Source: Trichosporon coremiiforme (lineage: Eukaryota > Basidiomycota > Tremellomycetes > Trichosporonales > Trichosporonaceae). Taken from it: a stretch of DNA of 64,000 nt. The position numbers and the translations under genes were made by a program. Shown here in pieces: positions 55,256 to 64,000 of this stretch. Position 1 is the stretch's first letter. Each line of letters begins with the position of its first letter. Location of the stretch: positions 558,001 to 622,000 of the forward strand of contig BCJJ01000007.1 in the NCBI GenBank assembly GCA_039545355.1, written 5' to 3'. The notes beneath the pieces are model-generated. The model was not told the DNA's origin, made no database searches, and saw only the letters and a list, made by a program, of their open reading frames with translations.

Positions 55256-57929
55256 GATGTCGAGATAGCTTTCGCTGGTGAGAGTGAGGGGATAGAGGTT
55301 GGGTGTGAGAGTGAGATGTGCGTGGGCGATCTCAGATGCAATTATAGCCTCGTGACGCCGGCGGGAGCGAGATTACGAGGTGGATGCCCGATCGGAGGGC
55401 GTTGCAGTCTGATTAATCAGACGGGCAACGCAAGTGCGGTTTAGCTTGCACTAAATGACGTGCACTAGTCGACCGGCGTGCTAGGCAAAATGCTTCACTG
55501 CACGGCTGCGGGCACGGGTGGCACGCGGTCGAGGTATGCTGGGCGCGTCAGTGAAATGCGCGTTGGATGGAGGAGAAGTGGAAAGGATGATGGGGGAGAG
55601 TTGACTGGTGGTTGGTTGTGACCAAAGCAGGAATGGCGTCGTGCTCTCGCGACGGGGAGTGAATGGGCGACTCGGTGACAGACGCGGCGGGTGCGTCCGA
55701 TCCGATCGATAGCACGAAATCCTCGCAGCTAGCGGCAAGAAGCCGTCCGTGCGTTGAAACGACAGTACCAAAGAAACGCGCGAGTGGGCTTGCTGCGGGC
55801 GTCGATGCACCCTCCCCCAAACGTAGCCAGGCGTTGACAAGCCTCGACAATAAAGTGCGTCTTCTTTTCTTTGCCAAGACCGGGGGGCACTTCTGTCGTC
55901 CCCGTCACGGTGCGCGGTTAGGAAAGCGAGGTGGGGAAGAGCGGGATCTTCGCTGCCGGTCGGCCGGCGGCCAGGCGCGCCAATTTGATTACTCACAGAT
56001 GGACAAAGATGGGAGCTCAGCCGTCGGGCTCAGAGCAGGCCGTTCCACGACGATGAGGACGCTGTTGCTGCTGATATTTTTGCGCGCGCTTGGGGCGCGA
56101 AAAAGGGAGGTGGTGCTAGGGTATGTTTGTGTGAGATTGTAAAAAATAGAGATTGCGTAGGGAGGGAGCCCGTTGGATGAGAGGGGTCGACGCCAAGGAG
56201 GAATCGATCACTGTTAATCTAAACGCACAGGCGAGGTGCGGGGCTCAGCACAGTGCGCGTCGGCAGATTGAGGCGTGAGTCGAGGGAAAGGGGCAATGGC
56301 GTGGCGCAGATGGATGGTCCGCTGTCCGGAGGCTGTGACGAGTGCAGGTCGTTCGTGGCAGGGTGCGATGGAGCGGTGGATGGGACGGAATGGATGGGAT
56401 GGAATGGATGATGCGACCGTGCAAGGCAAGGCGGCTGGATGGATGGTGAGAGTGGATCACGACTTGATTGGTGGCCGGAGGGTCAATCAAATGGGACGGA
56501 ACGTAACCGGAAGCCACCACGACGCGCTTCGCGGTCGTAATCGGAGTCGAAGTGGGAGACGGTGGCTGGCGAAAGAGTATGCGACAGTGAAGAGCCTGTG
56601 CCGGTTGTGGGGTGGCCAGGCGATGGTGATGGACGAAGGTGGTGTAACAGCAAGTGAATGTCGGGGAGGGGAGAAGTGGTGATGATGTGATGGTGAGGGT
56701 GTGGGCGGTGGATGTGGGCTGCAGGGCCGGAAAGGGTGCGAGGCATGCTGTTGCGGGCTTGGCTTCACTGCAGCAAGCGGAGCTGGGCGCTGCCCGGTGC
56801 GTCCTTGTAGGACTTGGTGGAGGCCGGGACTCTTTACTTTTTCGAGCCACATTTCCTAATTGCCAGAGTGTCCTGATCGTAATCTGTCTTGTAATCACCA
56901 TTAAGCACCGACCACTCCTGCGCGCCTTGCGCCATAGTGGTATCTAATCGAATCGCGAGATCCATCAGCAGGGAGAGGGTGGCCGTAATGCATGCCAGTG
57001 CGCCAGTGCACGCCGCACCAGTGCGTTCATATACATGTTCGGTCCTGCCCTCGGCATCATTGGCCTCTAGTCCGCATACAGCAATGTCTAGCAAGCCTCG
57101 ATCGCCCGGTATACGGCAGTCCGGTAGTCGCCGAGTCAGCCTTCAACTTGATTACCTGCCTTGCGGTCAAGTCCGCTGACGACTGATGGCGGGTTGCTCG
57201 TCATGGATCGTGGTTAGCGCATGCCACCAGGTGCCGAAGAGACCGCCGAGCGCCGCTTACGCTCGAGGTTGACCACCAGATGAACCAGGCAGCCACTGGT
57301 AGATGGCAGAGCAGCGCAGCAAGTGTGAGTGGCGAATAAATGCGTGTGTCAGTGGCGAGAGACTGTGCAGAGGCAGTGAGTAGTGCAAACAAGTACTGCG
57401 TCCGTTAGAAGGGAAGGAAGGCGACAATGCAGCAGACAGCGAGACTAATACACAACAGATACATAGGGAATCAATCCCAAGCTAGAAGCTGATAGACCAG
57501 ACCAGTGGTGCGAGTGTACTTCGAGCACACGGAACGAGTCAATCGTCTTTTGGGGTGAGCAGAGGGAAGGAGTCACGGACTCGCAACCGTCGAGCTCGTC
57601 TGATGGTTTTGTATGTAGTAATGAATGTGTGAACAGCGGAACTGTTGATGCAGTGTTGTTATAATGCCGAGAGTGAAACCGTATAATGGAAACAAACGAG
57701 TGTGTTGAGAGACAACCGAGACGAGAGAAGACCGGAAGTGGGTATGGATACAACGCCCAGCGAGGTTCGGATTGAGAAAAACGAAGGGATGCGGTTGACT
57801 AGACCGGTAGTCGACGACCGCCAAGACTTCATCAAGAAGCTTGAATTGAACTATCCATCTAGGACAGATGCCGGACCGGTGTACCGATGTCCTCCATCAA
57901 GGAGATCGAGAGAGAAAGCGTCGAGTCGC
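55256..57929. other. 2.7-kb region without a supported gene
   Basis: Promoter side of the G-alpha gene. ORFs on both strands are short and low-complexity. A GATGG-rich stretch occurs near 56377-56412. No RNA gene or transposon end was recognised. Confidence 0.4.
56377..56412. repeat. GGATGGAAT-type simple repeat
   Basis: Imperfect tandem copies of GGATGG/GGAATGG over about 36 bases, in non-coding sequence. It looks like ordinary microsatellite expansion. Confidence 0.55.
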
Positions 57930-58895
57930 TTACTGGCAGGTGACCATGCCGTTGTCCTTGACCTCGCAGTAGTTCTCGCAGGTCGAGACGCACTCCCAGT
58001 CGAGGAGGTCGTTGGTGATGTAGTTGCAGACCTGGAGGTCCTTGCCGTCACACGACCACTTGCCGTACTGGCACTGGGCCTCGGAGCCCGAGGTGGGAGC
58101 GACCTGGTCAGGCTGGACAGAGGTAGGGATGGTGTCGGGGATGGAGACGGTGGAGGAGACCTGCTCGCTCTTGACCGACGCAGTGGTAGGCTTAGCCTTG
58201 AACTGGTGGCCCTGGAGCTCGGCAGACTTGACAATGGAGGAGATGGCCGAGGGCTCGGGGATGCCCTCAGAGGAGGACGAGGGAGCGGGGGCCTGGGTGG
58301 AGGTGGAGGTGGGGGCAGCCTCAGTCGAGGTAGGAGCGGGAGCCTCGGAGGACTTGGGGGGCTCGGGGGTGCTGCCAGAGTCACCGCCCCAGGGGGAGTT
58401 GTCGAGGACCTCGACGCGGAGACCCTCAGGGTTGTTGCCGCACTTGCGGTCGGGCGAGGCAGCGATGAAAGCCTTGGCGGACAGGTCGATGATGCCCTGG
58501 GTCATGCAGGCGGCACAGCCGTCGTAGAGGACGAGGGGTCCGTCGTCAATGGTGACCTCGGAGCCGTCCGCGCGGTAGACCTTGACCTCCTTGCCGCACC
58601 AGTCGGGGTGGGCGACCATCATGTTGTGGTCCATGGCGACGATCTGGTTCGAGTTGATCTCCTTAAGGGTACCCTTCTTAAGGTTCTGGCACATAGGGAT
58701 ACCGTCGTTGATACCAGAGGTGACGGCCCAGTCGGCAGGGAAGGGACCGCCGTTCTGCTGGCCACACTGGTCGCCGGCAGCGACGTCATAGTAGACAGTG
58801 GCGCGCATGTTGTCCTGAGAGAAGAGGACGTTTCCGCCGGCGGAGACGGCCGCGAGGGACGCGAGGGTGGTGAAGAGCATGGAAAGGGCGTACAT
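57930..58895 (-). CDS. Secreted double-psi beta-barrel (RlpA/expansin-like) protein with Cys-rich C-terminus
   Basis: A single exon of 321 residues. A signal peptide (about 1-19, LAAVSAGG) leads to a DPBB-type domain of about 145 residues: ATVYYDVAAGDQCGQQNG, DHNMMVAHPDWCGKEVKV and VLYDGCAACMTQGIIDLSAKAF, the last being the family's usual DxCxxC...DLS block with Ala/Met replacing some positions. A Ser/Thr/Pro-rich linker (about 165-265), likely O-mannosylated, joins a C-terminal Cys-rich module with spacing C-x3-GxWxCxGxxLQVC, as seen in several fungal lectin or carbohydrate-associated proteins. Role may be cell-wall loosening or binding, not proven. Codon bias is strong, suggesting high expression. 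An upstream ATG at 59045 is rejected because it would bury the signal peptide. Confidence 0.85.
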   Translation of the reverse strand: MYALSMLFTTLASLAAVSAGGNVLFSQDNMRATVYYDVAAGDQCGQQNGGPFPADWAVTSGINDGIPMCQNLKKGTLKEINSNQIVAMDHNMMVAHPDWCGKEVKVYRADGSEVTIDDGPLVLYDGCAACMTQGIIDLSAKAFIAASPDRKCGNNPEGLRVEVLDNSPWGGDSGSTPEPPKSSEAPAPTSTEAAPTSTSTQAPAPSSSSEGIPEPSAISSIVKSAELQGHQFKAKPTTASVKSEQVSSTVSIPDTIPTSVQPDQVAPTSGSEAQCQYGKWSCDGKDLQVCNYITNDLLDWECVSTCENYCEVKDNGMVTCQ

Positions 58896-61800
58896 TGTGA
58901 TTTTGTTGGTAATGCGGTGCTGGTGGTGGTGGTAGCTGATAGACGCGTCGAGCGAAGGGCAAGTTGAAGTTGCGTTGAAAGAGTGGAAGTGGGTAGCGAA
59001 AGGCTGGTGCAGAAGTGCAGTGGTGGATGGGCTTGCTTCAAGCAAGAGTCGTTTTCAGTCGATGAGCGAGTAGAGGGAGCTTTGATGTCTGGGAAGAAGG
59101 ACAAGCTAGACGTAGCGCGATCTTTATAGGCAAATGGTCGGACCGGACGTAGGGTGGTAGCGAGTCGCTGATGGGTGGTGTCGCGGGCGACCGGAAACTT
59201 TGGGCTGTCATGTGTTCAGGTGTCGCGCGCTGGAACCGGAATCGCAAGGCGGGGGAGCAGAGGACGGAGGTGGGGCCAGCGGGGGAGGAGGCGAAGGTGC
59301 AGAGGGAAGGAGGGGGAAGGTGCACACGGTGCGGCAGCGCGGCCGGTTTCGTGCGGCATGGGCACGGCATGCGCTGCGGATTAATTTCAGCACCGGCCCA
59401 CGGTCATCAACGGCTCTGGCTCTGGCGGCTCTGGCGGATCAGCGCCATCAGGTACCAGAAGGGAGGAAGCGACGCGCAGTTGGCATGGAGTGTTTGAGCG
59501 CGGGCACACGGGCCCGAAGAGAGGGCACAGACGGCCCAGAGGCAGCGGGGCCGAGCGCAGACACCTACCTCAGCGCTGCAGTGCATCTGGAAAAAGCGAC
59601 GTGAGCAGTGGGTGAAGGACGGCGTACGGCCAGGGCGCCGGCCCAGGCGGCGGCATTGATGCACGATAGCGTCAGCCGGCCCAGTGGGCCACCCGGTCAC
59701 TGATTTTAGACTATTCCAGGAACCAGGGTACCTGCCGGAGACTCGGAGACTCATCTCCGGATACTCGGCACTTACGCGTCAACAGCCCAGATATCTCTGC
59801 TCCAAACCCCCTTTTTCCAGCAGATCATGCAGTGCCCTAAGCCCCTGGGCGTTCAACACCATCACCCCTTAGCGCATGGCGGTCTGCGCTCTTGGCTGCC
59901 AGGTGATGCACGCCTTGGTGACTGTGTTGGGCGTTTTGGGTGTCCTGGAAGGCGATGCGAACGTTGCTTCAGTGTGCGTCTCAGCCATGCACGCCAGGGC
60001 TCATCGACGCCTCACGCCTGCCAGTGCCCAGAGACTTGGGTTGGTTCGAGGGTGCAAAGGGAGCGTTGATCAGTCAGCTCATGAGCTCCAGCCTACCAGC
60101 GTCAGTCAACGGTAAGGTAGGGCGCTAAGGTCCAAAGCTTGCGCCAGTGGTGAGCATGCATGCGCTAGCGTCCGAATTGCACCCTAAGGACGCCTGGACC
60201 TTCCACGAGCTTCGTGGAGGGAGGGCTCAGGGATGGGCTCCAGCAAACATCGATGGAGAGTGATGGAACACCGCTGCCATGGCTGGGTGGTCAGTGGTGA
60301 GGAGCGACATCCAAGCTAGACACCCCAAAAATTTCCAGATGCGGCGCTTGAACTTCACCTCTCAAGAAACATCAGGCACCAACGCCAGGGCACCCGGTAG
60401 GGCACCAGGGTCCAATCCAGGGCCGTCGCAGGACCAGGCATGAACAAGGGCCTTAATCTTAAATCTCCATCATCCATTATCTAGGGTTGTGCCCCGACAT
60501 GACTTTCGCGGCCGTTCGCGGCCTGGACATTTGGAGCGGCTTTGGAGCTTCGAAAGAGGGTTGTTATGCTTTGTTGACATCCGCCAAGGTGTTTGGTTCG
60601 TGTCTGAGCGGAAAGGCACCGCGTGCACCGCTGCTCCACTCCGTCGCTAAACCACCTGTCAGAAGAGGCGAAGACGCCGACCGGTGAGCAAGGTCGTCTA
60701 GCCATCGATGCAGTCAGTAGCCGGTGCTGCCGCGAATACCCGGCAGCCTCCATTATCACGGCATTGAGGCGTCGGCTGCTGGTTATTTCGGTCCAGACGT
60801 ATTCATTGCTTATAGCGGAAGGTAATGGCTGGTAAACGCCTGGCTTAACCTGACCCACCGGACGGTGAGCATGGCTGGCTGCATGCAATTGACTGGCGGT
60901 GTAACGCTGCTTGCTCGCTGCATGCTGCGCCCAAAGAGGCCGGACGGTCAGCAGGTGCCGAGTAAGATGCGGACATGGCTCGCTTGGCCGTGTAAGCGAG
61001 TGAGTCTGCGTCGGCGGTGGGTGGCTCAGCAGCACACGAGGCAGTCACTGGCACGGCCGAATCAAGCATATGGGCAACTACCGCAATCCCGGTACTGAAC
61101 GCGTCCAGAGAGCTCGGTGACGTCGCAGCGGGCCTGGAAGGCAACCGAATTACGCGTGGGGGAGCCGGCGTCCGAGCATACCGGGGATGCCTTGCGCTGC
61201 TGTTGCGCTGTGCTGAGAGTGCGCTGTGCGATGCGCGTCTGTGGGTGCCTCGCCGGCAGCACGTACGGCAGATCCATTCAAAGCGCGATTTAGTAACCCG
61301 CAAGCGTGTCGGTGCGTGCGTATCCAGAACGCGCGCTCGCTTCCATGCGTGCAGGCGTTTGGCACACTAAGCAAACTGGCAGGGTAATGCAAAAGGCACA
61401 GTGGAGATACGAGGGCCGATTAGTATTCGTTTATGTTCTGCCATGAGCACACGCGACTAGGGTGACTAGGGCGACTTTGCGCACATTCCTAATGCCCTGT
61501 AGCGAAAGCTTTTCACTTTCCATGCGCTTCTGTAATCCGCGCGTGCGTGATTACAGCATCAGTACTCGAAAGCTTAGTCGGCGAGCTGCCATCCCAGATC
61601 GCCGTCCTTTCAACATGACGTTTTCGGGGGTCGCGACTCACCTCCCGCATACCCGACATTCCAGAGACAGACACCGGGAATCAGCTGGAACTGGTTCCGT
61701 TCGGCCGTACCGTAGCGCGCGCCACGCCGTACAGCGTTCTTCCCCCTCGGCGGACGCAAGGCGCACGCGAGACGGCGCTTGCGGCGCTCACGGAAGCGAA

Positions 61801-64000
61801 CTGGCACAGCACCATGCTGTTCAGGATATCGAGCGCCATAAGGGCCCAAACCACGCGAGCGATGAATGTGCAGTGATGATTTTCCGAAACTCTGAATGGT
61901 CTGGAACCTGTCCTCATTTCTACCGCTGTTGATTGCTTTTTGTGGAGCGGTGGAGAACGCCGAAAGCGGCGCGAACAGGTGCGAGATCGTTTGGGCCGAT
62001 GGGCGAACGGAATCCAAGGCCCTCGGTCCCCTCAGATGCAGATTGAGGCGCTCAGGTGCACACGAGGCGTGGAGGCGCCGAGGCGTGCTCCCAGATGTGA
62101 ATGAATGCCGAAATCGCTCCGCAGCCGGGCCAACAGCGTCGCAGCGTCATCGTGTCTCGTCGCTGTCTCACTGCTCTCTACCGCTGTGAGTCGGCCGGGA
62201 TCAGCTGGGTCAGCTGGGTGCCTCCGTATTCAGCAAAAAGAGGTTGCATTCCTCCGTACCCCCCTCATGGGCTGCTTGAAGGTTTTGGACAGAGAATGTC
62301 TGTTTCGGGGGCCGCGACTAACGCTGGGAACGCGGGATGATGGGAACAAGCAGATGGAAGTAGCGCGCACGCTTGTCACACAAGGCGAGCGGATATCCTA
62401 CTGGCCGTGCTGTCTGCAATGATGACGATAGGCTGCGGAGTGCGTTGAATGGCCGGGGTGCCTTCGTTCCTTGAGTGCCTGTAGAGTTGTTTATGCATGT
62501 GCCTAGGCCTTTGCTTCCATGCCGCGCCCCACGACGCGAAAGTGAGTAACTTGCGTGCGACGCTCGACGCTCAACGGACCTTGCAAGAGAGGGGGAGTGG
62601 GCACTGGCCGCAATCGCATTCGTCCACGCACCTGCGGAGCAAGCGCCAGATGGTGCTGGGCAGTGGCTCGGCTTACATCATGCGATAAGTCGGCGACTAG
62701 TTAGCGATAGTCAGGGAGGACCTCAAAAAAGTTAGATTTGGCCCCGCTCACCACCGTCGCAAACCCTCGAGTCCCACTTGAATCAGCCAAGCGGGGCAGA
62801 AAGCACCCCATTTCAGAACTTCGCATGCTTCGTAATAGAGCGCCTTGAATGCGTGTATACTGGCTTGCTGACACCGACGGCGGGTATTGAGTCGCGCCTA
62901 TTCCTGGCCACGATGTTTGCGTGGAGCGGTCAGATTCTGCCGAGAACTCGCCGAAAGCAGTAGCTGGGCGCAGACGTTAGTTCGGCGGCGTGGGACGCGC
63001 AGTCCGTCGAGAGATTGAGATCCAAGCCCAGATCCATAGTTGGCGTCGGGGAAACCAATCTCTGAGTCCTCAGATCGGTGGAAAGCGGTGCGCAGTGCTG
63101 CGAAGGTAGCAACACTTCTTCTACCGTGTCTAAGGTGGACATGTGGCCCACGCTGTCTCGCAGTCTGTCTCAGCGTTCCCGTTTGCGATCGCCGATGAAG
63201 CCGGGAAACAGATCAAAGCACGCTAAGAGCGTCCAGACCACGAAGGGTAACATGGAGGTAGACCGGGCCTTACCCGTCCAGCCAATTTTCGATTCGAACG
63301 CCGACACAAGGTCTCGCTTTTTGCCTGCCCGCATACCTGCATGACTGCATGGCTGCACCTCGTCAATGCCCGTCCCGTGGCGTCCGGGACAGCGGGTGAG
63401 TCGGCGTATTCGTGTCGGACTAGGTTTGCCGGCTGAGTCGGGGTTTCTATACCTCCTTGGTATGCCGCTGCTCGGCTGTCGCTGCCCGGCCGTCACTGTT
63501 CCAGGTGTTATGGCCGCAGTGCGACCGCTGTGGCTTACGGTGCAGAGGCCGACAAACTTTGTCCTCGTGGAGGGAAGTGGTGGTCACGTGCAGATGGTCG
63601 ATGGCGAGGTCAGCTTGCAGAACTCCGTATCAGATAGCAAGTGTCGACAGAGCATGCTCCGATGTCGTGGAGCCATGTTCTCGACACTCTGGGTTTGGTT
63701 GCGACGAGGACAGAGTGGAGTGGCGAGTGAGGCGAGGTAACGAGGCGTGGAGGGCGACCTGAGTGGCAGACTGGGAGAGACAAATCGTGATCCGGAGGCT
63801 CCCTCAGACTACTCTGCTCGAGAGTGACCGACATCTTGGAACTCCAGTCGATAGATAAGATATCACGATCTCTCCAGCTCTTGCGACGCGTCGGTCTCAG
63901 TTACTCAACTCCGAAGCGCGAGGAACAAGAGGAACCCGGTCGAGGCATGTCGGGTTCGGTTGACGCTTCGGTCAATCCCAGAGATGCCTTGGGTATCCTG
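58896..64000. other. 5.1-kb terminal stretch without a supported gene
   Basis: Beyond the promoter of the secreted-protein gene nothing convincing is seen: ORFs on both strands are short, without shared codon bias, domains or splice chains. No array-type introns, tRNAs, inverted repeats of transposons or telomere repeats were noticed. It may be a large intergenic region, a decayed element, or hold non-coding RNA. Confidence 0.4.
59123..59128 (-). promoter_or_regulatory. Possible TATA box of the secreted protein gene
   Basis: TATAAA on the minus strand, about 228 bases upstream of the ATG at 58895. It would give a long leader; strong codon bias of the gene fits a strong promoter. Confidence 0.4.

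Noticed and set aside
61600..62320. Two copies of a TTTCGGGGG-CGCGACT motif
   Set aside because: The similarity covers only about 18 bases and does not extend, so it is not a supported repeat.
1..64000. CRISPR arrays, bacterial operons or ribosome binding sites
   Set aside because: The window is clearly eukaryotic nuclear DNA; the regularly spaced arrays are intron-like units with splice ends, not direct repeats with spacers.

Overview
The window is nuclear DNA of a GC-rich, intron-dense basidiomycete yeast. The gene set (a Gpa1-type G-alpha, CAP, H2A.Z, RTA1 and Tag1-like proteins) and the very short introns with a CTGAC/CTAAC branch site just before the 3' AG point to Tremellomycetes, probably Trichosporonales. 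That placement is inference; no marker gene was searched. Most genes have 1-7 introns of about 34-65 nt. Exon borders were set by hand from splice consensus and reading phase, and for most genes the spliced length closes in frame.

Layout. 0-15.9 kb holds housekeeping genes: importin-13-like karyopherin (cut by the left edge), an unknown protein, a Tag1-like vacuolar membrane protein, a Mak32-type pfkB protein, H2A.Z, Nup192 and CAP. 16.3-19.0 kb holds a dense array of intron-like units with tiny exons, plus two intron-bearing tRNA-Asn genes. 19.1-28.3 kb has a peroxisomal-type acyl-CoA ligase, an RTA1-family protein, a small two-TM protein and a single-pass surface protein. 29.1-42.2 kb has a Zn2Cys6 regulator, a phytanoyl-CoA dioxygenase-family enzyme, an amino-acid/choline-type permease, a complete Tc1-type DD34E transposon with TA duplication, an aldehyde dehydrogenase and an unknown protein. 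42.2-43.9 kb is an AAA ATPase. 44.2-46.8 kb is a second micro-exon array, on the minus strand. 47.3-51.1 kb is a large C2H2/fungal-trans regulator. 53.8-55.3 kb is the G-alpha gene, and 57.9-58.9 kb a secreted double-psi-barrel protein. The last 5.1 kb shows no gene.

The main discovery candidate is the pair of micro-exon loci. In each, introns of mostly 34-38 nt begin GTGAGCT/GTAAGCT and end AGCTGAC..CAG, separated by exons of 4 to about 140 nt. Unspliced, neither locus has a useful ORF. Joining exons by splice consensus gives 178 codons without a stop at the plus locus and 248 codons ending in a stop at the minus locus. The products are not recognised. Conserved genes here also carry real micro-exons (14, 23 and 28 nt), so the splicing machinery evidently copes with them. 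The complementary intron ends look like an introner-type family.

Working links: G-alpha and CAP both belong to the fungal cAMP/adenylyl cyclase pathway. The regulator, dioxygenase, permease and aldehyde dehydrogenase at 29-40 kb could form a loose catabolic group, but this is inference from proximity only.
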